Counted from the stretch's first letter, positions 51,501-59,547 are shown. The stretch: 64,000 bases of DNA from Chromobotia macracanthus (GCA_036877525.1 JAZGTH010000088.1:4529501-4593500), one strand, 5' to 3'. Program-made: numbers and translations. Notes: generated from the sequence alone by a model not told the origin.

Positions 51501-53698
51501 TAAAATCAAACCACAGATCTGCTCTCTTCTCGTCAACTTACTCTGTCCTCCAATCCTGAAAAGAACCGCCCACTATAGTTAGTAGAATTGACTGACATGT
51601 AAACTGACCAACCATCGATAAGAAGTTATAGCAGCTATACAATCCAGTCAATGACATTAGATCTTTTGGAGACTGATGGTTCGTTATGTGCACTTGAGTA
51701 GATCAATGAACATTAAAATGTATATTTACAAATGTTTTAAGAAAAAAAGAATTAAATTGATGAGACAGCAGTGAAGCTGGGACATGAGACAGCATTATGC
51801 ACAGACTTTAGTGAGGTAAGAGTAGTTGCAGTGCTAGACTGAATAACTTTGTGTTTATTGTACTTAAACAGAGAGATGGGGTTCTGTGACTGGTATATCT
51901 TTGAGTATGTCACTGCTTAATGTTTGCTTCTTAATAGCTGATCTATTAAATGAGCTGGGCTTAGCTCCAGGTAGGAGGAGCAGAAGGTGAGTGTGGCTGC
52001 TCAGTTTGCCTCTTGTCCTCCTCATTTTGATGCAGTTCTGTCTATGGTAGTACACATGGAACAAACGTTTGTTTTAGAGTTTTGGTCTTTCTTGGTCAAG
52101 GGGTCATAGAGTATGTACCCCTTCCAGAGGAGTCAGACTTCCACTGCTGGTACTTCCTAGCACTGTTTCAATTCAAGCCTTATCACCACATCCCTTATGA
52201 ATGAATGCTGCAGTCTAGCCTTTTCACCACACACTTTATACATGGGTGGGGCTTTGACTGCTCTGGACTTCAGGTGGTTCTTTGATGGGATATTGGAGTG
52301 TTCTGTTGTATCTATTAATGATGTTCTTCTGCTTCTGGGTCTATGGCAGTCTATAGAATGGTATTGTAAAACGTTATAAAGTTTGACACACAGATAGTGG
52401 AGAGTCTGAAATGTTTCCATAGCAAATTTAGAGTCTCTACCTCATACCTTCTAGCACCACCAACAGCTCAAAATGTATCTGTTTCAAAAAATAATGCCAC
52501 TTAGTCAATGTAACTGCTAATGATTCATCATCATCTTTTAAATGTATATTACATGTATTCTTACACACACATGGATGTCTCTGGGCTAAGCCCTGGATAT
52601 CCACAGACCCTAGAACAGCCCCTGCTGGTAATTACACAAATATGTCATCTACACAAGTAACAGTGTTTTGTCTTTATACCAGTAAGGCAGCATTCACACA
52701 TTAGTACCAAAATACTGTTAAACTCTGTGATGTCATTAACTGGGAGTGAGCTTTAAATGACTGGTGTTGTGTTTGAAAACATGGCAGGTTGTGACTTTGT
52801 ATCTGAGTGTATGTGTCTGTATTTTTGTTTGTTTCTTTTCTGTGGCAAACATTTATATTCATGCAGTTGCTCTTTCATTCATTTATATTCATGTAGTTGC
52901 TCTTTCATTCATTTATATTCATTGTAGTTGATACAATGACATCTTTATTGATTTCTACAGTTCATTTTGGAAATAATTACTGTTGCTAGGATCTGAACGC
53001 AGAGACGATACCTGTGGTTTAAAAACAGATTTTAAACACTGAAACACAATGGTCATTTAATGGTAATTTACTGGTAATACCTGTTAAATTGCCAGGACTG
53101 ATTTACTAGTATTTTTGAAAAGGTGTTGTTCACACATGATCTGTTAATGGTAATTTTTAAACATGAGGGAGTTTTCAGTAGACAAACATTGATAGATAAA
53201 TCACAGAATGTATGAATAATAATCATTAACGCATGACTTTCTTGTAATGATTTTGAAGACTCAAATTGTTAAGTCATGCATGAGAGTAAAATGATGCTCA
53301 CAGATACAGGATGTTAATTTTTTTTTTTTTTCTCAGGTCACACAAACACACTCATCCTAAAGTTTACACAGAAATCTCAGAGATCATTCATGTTCTTCAC
53401 TCTCTGCAGGCTGTATAACTGCAGTATTGGAGAGGAAGGCTGTGCTGCTCTGGCTTCAGCTCTGAGATCAAACCCCTCACACCTGAGAGAACTGAATCTG
53501 AGCTGTAATAAACCAGGAGACTCAGGAGTGAAGCTGCTCACTGCTGTACTGGAGGATTCACACTGTAAACTGGAGAAATTATAGTAAGTTATTGACTCAG
53601 TGCTTTTGTATATTTTAACGTGTATTGAACAAGTGAGTTTTATTTAAAACAGATCTGTAACACTGTGTCTGTCTGTCTCTTTAATTTACAGTATTTGA
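27547..53698 (+). CDS. NLRC3-like FISNA-NACHT-LRR protein (complete 13-exon gene)
   Basis: Exons: 27547-27599, 28110-28217, 28319-28376, 28791-28998, 29573-31325, then LRR exons 39787-39960, 40857-41030, 42693-42866, 45155-45328, 48708-48881, 50603-50776, 53410-53583, and the last from 53692 with TGA at 53696-53698. Every junction is AG/GT, phases agree, and the sum is 3405 nt (1134 aa plus stop). Order: short N-terminal exons (about 1-142), FISNA and NACHT from about 145 with Walker A GVAGIGKT (239-246) and Walker B FIFDGLDE (311-318), winged-helix/HD2 regions, then 14 ribonuclease-inhibitor-type LRRs. Such teleost proteins are presumed cytosolic innate sensors. There is no carboxyl-terminal B30.2/SPRY exon, which many relatives have. 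A tandem partner starts at 62283. The number of LRR exons actually used cannot be told from DNA. Confidence 0.85.
28110..28217 (+). CDS. NLR gene 1, exon 2 (SCVSMKSDRS-type repeat exon)
   Basis: Acceptor TGTTTTAG, donor GTGTTG. 108 nt encoding LCQQESPESSCVSMKSDRS and following residues to ADQ. Symmetric 36-codon exons with this motif occur, often several times, near the N-terminus of teleost NLRs. Only one is seen here. Confidence 0.8.
28319..28376 (+). CDS. NLR gene 1, exon 3
   Basis: 58 nt between AATTACAG and GTGTGT, encoding QKPDGSESYKVKKLESIFK after a shared Ser codon. It is conserved at 62831-62888 in the second gene. Confidence 0.8.
28791..28998 (+). CDS. NLR gene 1, exon 4 (helical N-terminal domain)
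   Basis: 208 nt from EVEHKIISVMKNELNSFKRL to MNQTDLANTLQT, then donor GTAAGA. It is charged and predicted helical. Its place in front of FISNA is where related proteins carry a death-fold-like domain, but I do not assign CARD or PYD. Confidence 0.82.
29573..31325 (+). CDS. NLR gene 1, FISNA-NACHT exon
   Basis: One 1753 nt exon. FISNA starts near QQKFKSRLKEKFQKIHEG and runs to about IETSSRRP. NACHT has Walker A GVAGIGKT (29860-29883), Walker B FIFDGLDECR and the sensor region LWITSRPAA. A winged-helix/HD2 region follows (YSFVHLSIQEFLAALF). It ends at ..KASRKV W with the donor TTTG/GTGAGT inside the Trp codon, phase 2. No stop or frameshift. Nucleotide-binding residues look intact, so the ATPase should be competent. 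Confidence 0.9.
31890..32420 (-). mobile_element. L2-clade LINE reverse-transcriptase fragment (antisense)
   Basis: The minus strand reads VKDLNVILDSNLSFENHVAY then KTAFFHLRNLTKLR. After a frame change it continues AKKVVHAFMTSRLDYCNA, the conserved carboxyl part of fish L2-type reverse transcriptase. It has stops and no ends, so it is a fossil. Confidence 0.65.
32500..33840 (+). mobile_element. DIRS-like tyrosine-recombinase retroelement, deleted
   Basis: At 32560-32640 the plus strand encodes a gag-like stretch (KMYAAAGQAAESLHSMVALQ). At about 33408-33440 it encodes GVRAHSTRSVA and at 33486-33535 TFTRFYNLDMYLTPGS, the R..H..R and FxRFYxLD parts of a DIRS recombinase, with stops between. The end (33690-33830) has CCCTTGAAAGGGGAC and ACATAAGTAACCTTGTTCCC, typical of DIRS end regions. 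The reverse transcriptase core is missing. Fragments recur at 38595-38678 and 51925-52080. Confidence 0.6.
33900..34511 (+). repeat. dispersed NLR-intron repeat, left half (split by L2)
   Basis: Shares GGAGTGTTCTGTTGT, GTCTATGGCAG and CACACAGATAGTGGAGAGTC with 52280-52440. It ends GTAGCATATAGAAACACCCA, which continues at 37512 after the L2 insertion. The unbroken form is seen at 39090-39140. Confidence 0.6.
34512..37511 (+). mobile_element. L2/CR1-clade LINE, about 3 kb, inactive
   Basis: Sense orientation in the NLR intron. Near 34850 an endonuclease start reads LTLANVRSLVNKLDS then FTETWLNDNIP. It jumps by deletion to GDFNHANLETVLPKFYQHV (about 35045) and again to the KPWMTAKVRGLLKSRD linker. 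Reverse transcriptase follows (NPRKAMGPDNIPG, DYRPIALTPIMMK, FIDFSSAFNTI, FADDT at 36314-36328), broken by frameshifts near 35930 and 36150. The 3' UTR ends GACAATAAAGCTCGACTTGA followed by repeats of the ACTTG unit, as in fish L2 elements. The endonuclease is mostly missing, so the copy is dead. Confidence 0.8.
37512..38340 (+). repeat. dispersed NLR-intron repeat, right half
   Basis: Words such as CAGCACCACCTACTGGTCCA, TTTTTGCTCATAAATTCTCA and CTTGTCTCATTTAATTCAGT recur at 39120-39470. Related blocks lie at 41440-41700, 42110-42400, 43020-43620, 45720-46290 and 49260-49900. Non-coding; the class of element is unknown to me. Confidence 0.6.
38473..38594 (+). pseudogene. relic of an eighth LRR exon
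   Basis: ACAGAAGAAGGCTGTGCTTC through CTCTCTGCTGTACTG matches the interior of the 174 bp LRR exons (EEGCASLASALRSNP..., then a TGA-type break at the HLREL position). The acceptor and first codons are gone: intron sequence ATATACAGTG passes almost directly into the exon body. The 3' third with the donor is also gone, replaced at 38595 by a DIRS-like end fragment. It cannot be spliced as the other exons are. Confidence 0.8.
38595..38678 (+). mobile_element. DIRS-like end fragment
   Basis: CTGTGTCTCATTGCCACTCC through GGTGATGTGTAATTTTCC repeats 33750-33824 with two or three differences. It is fused to the broken LRR exon. Confidence 0.7.
39787..39960 (+). CDS. NLR gene 1, LRR exon 1
   Basis: 174 nt, phase 2 in and out, TTGTGCAG/.../GTGAGTG. 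Encodes ISRCGITEEGCAAL... and ...LRELNLNCNKPGDSG..., two ribonuclease-inhibitor-type LRRs. The exon boundaries cut the beta-strand LxxLxLxxC. Confidence 0.88.
40505..40856 (+). repeat. LRR-module upstream intron block
   Basis: GACACAGGTGGACCTCATTT, then AATGACAAGAAACAAAGG, TTTCTCACTGTGAGCATTA and CACACTCATCCTAAAGTTC lead up to the acceptor. Copies precede LRR exons 4 (44890), 5 (48450), 6 (50335) and, in part, 7 (53330). It is the left part of the duplicated LRR module. Confidence 0.8.
40857..41030 (+). CDS. NLR gene 1, LRR exon 2
   Basis: 174 nt with CTCTGCAG acceptor and GTGAGTG donor. Variable residues YD (LYDCSIGEE) and SH (LNLSHNKP); the rest is as in its neighbours. Confidence 0.88.
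41700..42115. mobile_element. hAT-like candidate element with poly-C run
   Basis: It begins CAGGGCCAGCCCC and ends GAATCGACCCTG, an imperfect inverted pair with hAT-like CAGGG ends. A C-run at 41786-41799 lies inside. It is absent from the matching position in sister introns. No clear 8 bp target duplication is visible. Confidence 0.35.
42693..42866 (+). CDS. NLR gene 1, LRR exon 3
   Basis: 174 nt. It begins ISSCGITEK and has LNLSFNKP. With LRR exon 1 it forms the ISxCGITE subtype; the other five are LxxCSIGEE. Acceptor TCTGTGCAG, donor GTGAGTG. Confidence 0.88.
43020..44170 (+). other. LRR intron 3, repeat block shared with 45,700-46,860
   Basis: No gene. From GCAAGTTTGTC at 43037 on, the stretch is nearly collinear with 45700-46860 up to and into the LINE copy, so both were made by one duplication. 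Confidence 0.7.
44171..44885 (+). mobile_element. I-clade-type LINE fragment, copy 1 (truncated)
   Basis: Two overlapping frames give VLRYLGVWLDTELTFGT and TTDYGCIAYGSASKTLLRKV, the thumb and connection region of a non-LTR reverse transcriptase. The catalytic YADD part is missing at the 5' side. The sequence stops at TCAATGCTTACAGTTT (44885) and passes directly to AGAAGAATGACAAG. Copy 2 has about 0.9 kb more at this point. Confidence 0.7.
45155..45328 (+). CDS. NLR gene 1, LRR exon 4
   Basis: 174 nt. LFNCSIGEE and LNLNCNKP, with one silent change (CTA for CTG in REL). It is preceded by a partly deleted LINE copy in the intron. Confidence 0.88.
46860..48449 (+). mobile_element. I-clade-type LINE fragment with RNase H, copy 2
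   Basis: Same start as copy 1, then an RNase H domain: FTDGSKD (about 47545), TTEMAAILLDI, CSDSFSALSSI and PAHVGVDGNEEVDHLAKEA. A stop (47626-47628) splits it. Further on, GNCSLCELAETVEHVLIYC at about 48050 is the C-x2-C-x7-H-x4-C end of this clade. The 3' end holds CCAGCCCAGTAGGTGGCAGG and AAAAAGCCAGAAGAAGAAG, a familiar fish LINE tail. 5' truncated and broken. Confidence 0.75.
48708..48881 (+). CDS. NLR gene 1, LRR exon 5
   Basis: 174 nt. LYDCSIGEE and LNLRRNKP; the Arg-Arg pair changes the charge of the predicted concave face. Confidence 0.88.
50603..50776 (+). CDS. NLR gene 1, LRR exon 6
   Basis: 174 nt. LYYCSIGEE and LNLSHNKP; acceptor CACTGCAG, donor GTGAGTG. Confidence 0.88.
50975..51186 (+). 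mobile_element. tRNA-derived SINE (HE1/V-SINE type) with target duplication
   Basis: It starts AAGGGGCAGTTGTGGCCTAC and ends ATGTCACTTTCACTTC. It is flanked on both sides by AAACTGG (50968-50974 and 51187-51193). The sister introns have a single uninterrupted CTGGGCTATTTGTG-type site here. Confidence 0.85.
51925..52080 (+). mobile_element. DIRS-like fragment, related to 32,650-32,770
   Basis: GTGTGGCTGCTCAGTTTGCC, TTGTCCTCCTCATTTTGATG and GGTAGTACACATGGAACAAA follow the same order as at 32690-32762. Confidence 0.6.
52720..53165. repeat. dispersed repeat, copy B (related to 8,425-8,760)
   Basis: Same word order as copy A. This copy additionally carries a three-fold tandem of about 30 bp (TTTATATTCATG(C/T)AGTTGC..., 52853-52930). 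Confidence 0.5.
53410..53583 (+). CDS. NLR gene 1, LRR exon 7 (last)
   Basis: 174 nt. LYNCSIGEE and LNLSCNKP, with a Ser-to-Thr change (LLTAVLED). The end is different from all others (AAATTATA/GTAAGTT in place of AAACTAGA/GTGAGTG), so the following intron is of another lineage. Confidence 0.85.
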
Positions 53699-54331
53699 CT
53701 TATAACAGTTACAAACTCATGATGGACCTCCAAGAGCTTCAGCTAGTAAATCAGAACTGCTGAGTGTCCTGAACAACATGATCAGCTGGACAAACACTGA
53801 TATTAATCCTGTACATTTATAAGTGAAGGATTTCTGTTATGAATATCCAGACAGATAGAAACTTACCTGAATATGTATCTACTGTATATGCAGTGAGAAA
53901 TAGATGAAACTGAAATAATTGTACCTTTGAACCCCATTACAAAAATAACAACATTGTTTCTTGGAGTCAGTTGATTAGACATTAGTTGTGAATCACTGTA
54001 AAGAAGAAAAATATTTGCTTTATATGTCATAATGTTGTGACTCTTATCAGTAATCAGCAGCTTGTTTGAGATGAGGCTCTCAGGAAGCAGTCAGAGGAGT
54101 GAAGTAAGTGCAGTTAAGACTGAAAGATCTCACTTCTCTCTTCTCATGGGATCAGCTGCCTGAGACAAAGATATTGTGTGATTTAACATCACAACATGAG
54201 TGTAATAACTCAAGAGTTTTTGTAACTGTCTTTGCTTTAAACCACCAAGAAATATACTTGCTTATGATGGTGTTGTCAAGGGTTTTGAACAGCTTGTAAG
54301 TTTTCTTAATTGTTTTTGCACTTAAAATAAA
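53692..54331 (+). other. NLR gene 1 terminal exon and 3' UTR
   Basis: After acceptor TTTAATTTACAG the frame reads T-ATT-TGA, so the protein ends ..LEKLYI. The rest is 3' UTR. A polyadenylation signal AATAAA lies at 54326-54331. No B30.2-like frame follows. Confidence 0.6.
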
Positions 54332-57260
54332 TTAAACTCCGTATATTATTGCTGCGCTTTATTCCTTTAAAAATTGTCTGCAGCTTTTGAAATATTAAAC
54401 GTGTACTTTAAAAAAAGAATTGTTTTATTTCATTAAAATGTTGAAACAACATTTATAACAATGCTCAATTATTTGGTGATCTTTCAATAAAAATGTCACT
54501 TTAATGATTGTAGTAATTTTTGGAGTATCCAAAGCACTTTCTTTTATAAAGATTTAATGATTGCATGAGCCTTTCTTGTATGTATAATGTTTCCTGTGCC
54601 ACCCCTATGAAAAATTGGCTCAGGGGCTCATCATTCTGAGATTTGTGAGTTATGGTGCATTTCTAACATCCACAGAACAACATAACAGTGGTTAAAATTG
54701 TTAAAAAATGAGTAATTCAGTGAATCTGTAACGATGAGACCGAGGCAGTAGGATTCATGTGCAGCGATTTATTGAGAATCAACACAACAGGCAGGATCAG
54801 ACAACAGCAAACAGATATATCAAGGGCAAGACAAATCAATAACAGTAATTAGGCAAGGGTTCGAGGCAGCAAACAATCAAACACGGTATAAACAATCCAA
54901 AGTAATAAGAAAAACACTCAGAAATGTTAGCCAGGACAACGTGCAAGAGTTCACATGAGATTTATATAGCAGTACAACAAGAAACAGTAGCGGATGTAAT
55001 CAGCCCCAGGAATGTGGCCTTATGGGAATTGTAGTCCTATTGACAACTAGTATTCAGGGGACCACGTCCTCTGGTGGTTCAGAGGAGGCGGTGCGGGAGC
55101 CTCCATTTTATTACATTAAAACATACTAAAATAGTGACAACATCAGTAAGGAAAGTCCTTGACTCAGTATTGTTGACCAGTTCTGTCAGTCTGCAAATAT
55201 CGGGCCGACAGATCATCCTGTGATGTGAACACAACATTCAGTCAAAATCACACAATGTGCTGAAATAAAGGAGAAAAGAGAAAACGCTGCCAGTATTGAG
55301 GTCCAGTTGAAGGTTGATATACAGTCGCTTTCCACTATATTAATGCATGAACTCACCACAATCATCACTGTAACACACAGCAGATTTAAATATCACTACA
55401 CAGAAAATCATTTACAATACATGAAGGACCATTACAATTGTAGTACCCACTGACAATAACTCAAACATGCAGGTAAAAATATAAAGAGAATATGAACAAT
55501 CACTCATGCAGCACAAACAGGATACAGTCCACATAAGAGCAAGATCCCAACACTGAACATGAGCTCAGTACTCCACTGTGATGAAGTTGTTTTTATATTC
55601 GTCTGACATGCAAACTTTCTTTATCTTAACTGGGATTTAAAGTCAATTCAAGTGTCGATTTGGACGTTGTATCGTCCAGATTAAACGGTACATAATTATA
55701 TGACCAGTTGTTACTAATGTGACTCGACAAATGTATGTATTTATTAAACATTAAATGTGTGAAACGCAGAACAGTAACCCCGCCGCGATGATCAAAGTTA
55801 GGGGGTGTCGTAAAAACACAAACCGGACAAAGATCCGGTAAAATTCAGGCTGTAATCCTGTAATAATCCCGGACGGTTTTCAGTATATGTGCTCTAATGT
55901 TGTCAAACAAATATAAGCAGTAAAGCATTAAAAATCATGTACTCTGTTCTCTGTCTTACATTGTTTTGTTTCTAGGGAATAATTGTAGTACATTGCGAAC
56001 ATTGTTGCTATTGCAGTCAGAAATCTTGGGTGTGCACCCTCACAAATGACGTGACCCTCAAGAGTAATCCATCGTTCAATGCAGGTCTCTGACCTCCCTG
56101 AAATGATATAAAAATCCTCAGTTAGGATGAATCAAGTTCTCATGATGTTTTCTTTCCCAGTTATGCTCAAAGTAATATTTTACACATGAATGAAAATGTG
56201 CTGACAATTCACTTACTTTCACGTTTTTTTGTCTGAGTAGCGACCTCTTCACTTTTTGAATAATCCTCCTGCATAAACTTACACCTACATGTAAACCTCG
56301 ATTAAACACGAGTAGGATTTTTTTGCGTGATGTAACTTAGTGAGTAACATTATTAAGTATCTGCTATCTAAAATTAGCGTCATGAATCAGAAATAGATGT
56401 AGATTTAAGGGTTTCTACAAAATGAAAGAGAGCTTATGTGGAAGTGGTACCTTTATAAACAAGCAAAGTATATTCGCTGTAATAATCGGAGAAAACTAAC
56501 TTAGCAGAACGACTGAAAAACTGCCTGCAAAACGTGGGAAAACAACGAAATAACAACAAAAAGACAAAGTTACCTTGACCTGTGTCTTTAAAACAACGAG
56601 ATGAAGGGAAGAGGCGAGCTGTGATGTTTTCTCGTTTACAGCCGAAAAGAGACAAAAAACACCCGCATGCTGCCAACGGGTTCACTGTTAATGCTGTAAA
56701 TGTACAGCGAGTGGTTTTTCTATGGGACTGTGGCTGTTCATTTACACAATTAAACTGTCTATTGAAATCACAGTATTTAACTGTTGAAATTGGCTGTTTT
56801 TTACAGTGTGATGCGCCGTTTTAATGACGGACAAAATGCACATTTTCACACATTCGCTGCTCAAAAAGCCCGTAACTGCATTTGAGTTTGACACAAAGCG
56901 ACTGATCCTCACCTAGAGAAAATATATTTCTAAGAAATGTCTTCTTTCATTTATGATTGCTGTGTTGATACACTTTATTAACATTTAATCATATATGTGG
57001 TCGCAGCATGGTTAATGAATGTTTACGCTGTTAATATTAATACAATATTAATATGTATTCACTACAGCTGCTTTCTGAATCTTGTCTTTGTGACAGATAT
57101 TAATAGAGTGCATACTTGGAATCTAAATTAATGCATTTCACTAATTATCCTTCCTTTCAATTTTTATGTATTTACTTTATATTAATTTGTTCACAGAAAC
57201 GTTATAATTTTGTTTTGTACTCCATTTCTGTTATTTTTGGAAAAAAGAGTTTTGTATCTT
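54332..57260. other. intergenic between NLR genes, left part
   Basis: No secure gene. It contains an LTR-like stretch (54727-55115). Minus-strand frames at 56118-56309 and 56434-56685 are not recognised. The latter could end at a donor (CAAG/GTAACT near 56571), but nothing else supports an exon. Confidence 0.4.
54727..55115 (-). mobile_element. possible solo LTR (about 390 bp)
   Basis: It starts TGTAACGATGAGACC and ends TTATTACA. On the minus strand AATAAATCGCTGCACATG near the end would be the polyadenylation region. No target duplication is apparent and the right end is uncertain. Confidence 0.35.
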
Positions 57261-57332
57261 TACCGCGTCATGACGTCATTTCTGTTCAGCCCGCGCTGCG
57301 TGCTCAGATTGCGTTAAGTGCGCTGAGGAGAG
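57261..57332 (+). promoter_or_regulatory. CRE-containing promoter and exon-like block A
   Basis: A CpG-rich patch with a perfect CRE, TGACGTCA at 57271-57278, lies just ahead of a block ending ..GCGCTGAGGAGAG at 57332. That block is followed by donor GTAAGC. The last 27 nt of block A recur at 57829-57855 joined to block B, which argues that A is a real transcribed exon of an unidentified plus-strand gene. Confidence 0.5.
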
Positions 57333-57572
57333 GTAAGCAGTTAGCGGTGCTCCTTCAATATAGGCCCATAAAAGTTTATAAAGTTTGAGTAAGTGTATAA
57401 TATGCAGAAATATCGTTCACAAGAGTGTTATGAATGTATTAGAAAGCGTTTAATATATGGATGGATGAGATTCAAGAGCTTTATGACCGTGTACAGCGGC
57501 TTGAGTATATGTATGTGTATCATCAGAACAGTGATTTTAGCTGATCGATTAACTAGTGTTTAATCTGTACAG

Positions 57573-57628
57573 GTGGAAAAATCACAAGAAAACATTTCTC
57601 ATTGCTGTATTTGCTCTGTTCTATCCAG
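57573..57628 (+). other. exon-like block B of an unidentified gene
   Basis: 56 nt starting GTGGAAAAATCACAAG, preceded by TCTGTACAG and followed by GTATGG. It is present again, base for base, at 57856-57911 without flanking intron. No protein is recognised; it may be non-coding or 5' UTR. Confidence 0.5.
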
Positions 57629-57828
57629 GTATGGTTATATCTGTTCTATCTTTCAGTGTTCTCATTTTGCATTAATTAATCTCTTCTGTATTTCATGATT
57701 AATTCAAACTACTGCAGGAGATATCATCTGTTTAGACAAATATTTGTAACAGTTTATTTTGCACTTATTGTTTGGAACATGTTTTCATCTTTTATATTTT
57801 TAATATGTTAACAATGTGATGTTTATGG

Positions 57829-57911
57829 AGATTGCGTTAAGCGCGCTGAGGAGAGGTGGAAAAATCACAAGAAAACATTTCTCATTGCTGTATTTGCTCT
57901 GTTCTATCCAG
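57829..57911 (+). pseudogene. apparent spliced retrocopy of blocks A+B
   Basis: 27 nt of A (one mismatch) are directly followed by the 56 nt of B, joined exactly where the donor and acceptor of the upstream copy would meet. Beyond 57911 new sequence (CTGCACACACACTTCACATC...) follows where the upstream copy has its donor. That sequence could be a third exon whose source is not in this window. A 63-codon frame at 57816-58007 runs through it. No poly(A) tail is evident. Confidence 0.55.
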
Positions 57912-58559
57912 CTGCACACACACTTCACATCTGTCCACCAAAATAAACTGTCCAGTCAGCCGCAGTCCCGGTATTCCGTCTACATTATTACACAACGCAG
58001 ACCGTAGCAGCGCCAGAGTTAGGCCGGTTACATCTTCTATACTCTCCGCTCGTCTTCACATGTATAAACGCAGTAAATCATGGTTTTATTACAGTAATGT
58101 TGTAGTAACTAAAAACATTACAGAATCAGATCACTGTGAAATCTTTATATTTTATCATGCAGAATGCAGCGCTTCTCACAGCTGTGAAATATACTTGCGG
58201 TGCTAGAAAGTATTGAAACCCACCTGTTACCCACGGCACAAAAAAACAACAAATAATGTGACTTTTAACAATATGTTTATTTATTAAAATTCATTTTGAT
58301 TACACAATATATTTCACAGATTGAACTCTGCTTCTCACATGGGAAGAGTAAGACAAGACCTGCAGATTTGACAAAACATTCCTAAAAAAAAGTGTCAATT
58401 CTTACACTAAAGCGTTTATTACACATTTACAATATACATTTAATAAAATAAAAATATAATCATAAAAATAAAAGTGACATTACAGCCAAAACCTAATTAC
58501 AGCCAGTTCTTAAAATGTGGACTTTTCAGCCAGTCAGGGTTGCATGCAGAGCTGTGATG

Positions 58560-58900
58560 TTGGGATCTGAACATTATGTGTTGATATTACAGCATTTACA
58601 TCTTGCTCTTTGCGTCGTCAAACAGCGTCTCTCTCTCTGTGAATGGGACACTTTGCTGCTTGATCAGCTGCAGCTTCCTGCGTCACACTGACGTCACTGC
58701 TGCGTCATCTCCCTCACACTCTCACTACTTAAACCAGCTGGAGCTGAAAATAACCTCAATCATAGTTCAGTCTCTGCGTTTTGTTTCATTGTTCACTGCT
58801 GTTGTAATTTCACGTCAAATGAAGTATGACACAATCCTAATGAAGGCTTCAGCATTTATTTCCTGCTATTTCACGCTAAACGCTTAACGTTGTGTAAGTT
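58560..58900 (+). promoter_or_regulatory. second CRE-containing promoter-like stretch
   Basis: TGACGTCA at 58689-58696 lies among GCGTCA words (CTGCGTCACAC, GCTGCGTCATC). A 94-codon frame (58603-58887) runs through it and a donor-like GT/GTAAGT lies at about 58895. Function is inferred from motif density only. Confidence 0.3.
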
Positions 58901-59547
58901 ATCTGTGGTGCTGTTGTCCCTTCCTCATTTTCTTACATACTCACATCTGCTGCTGAGTAAATGAAAGAGAAATAGTTCACTAATCTTAACTAAAGTTAGT
59001 AGTCTTTGTCTTTCTAACTGTCATATAACCAAAATAGTAGTTCCCGCTTTCATAAAGGCTAATGCAAAGCTACGAGCTCCGGACATTACTGGAAAAATAC
59101 ATCGTGGTCGATTAATAATTCAGTTTCTTATTTTATTAACTCGTTCACTCGTTTTGATTGAACTGAAATAAGGGAATGAATGAGTAAAACGAGGCGATAT
59201 ACGAAATATATCTATATTTCCCGCATGTCTTCGTGCTCTTTATAAAGCTACTACCAAAGTCAAAACACAACGAGAGAAAAAGTTAGTTAATCGAAAAGTG
59301 TAAGAGGACAATAATAATAATAAAGACAAAAATGTGTCTTCAGATAGACTTGGACGGGTAGGTGAAGTCTATGTGTGGGAAGCACTGCAGAATGTAAAGT
59401 ATATATGAAACCCTGTATATCTATATTATCTGTATTATTATGATGGCTGTTATTCATTATTGAGACTGTTATTTTGTGTTATTTATTTGTTTGTTAAGGT
59501 CTGTGCACGGCCCTGGTTTACACAGAAGTGTTTGTGTGAGTGTGACT

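Larger units (their letters stand above)
51194..53409 (+). other. NLR gene 1 intron 11, right part
   Basis: No exon. It contains a DIRS-like fragment (51925-52080), the dispersed repeat also seen at 34.1 kb (52280-52440), a hAT-like end (CTAGAACAGCCCCTGCTGG at 52610-52628), the repeat shared with 8.4 kb, a 30 bp tandem repeat and the partial LRR-module acceptor block from 53330. Confidence 0.5.
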
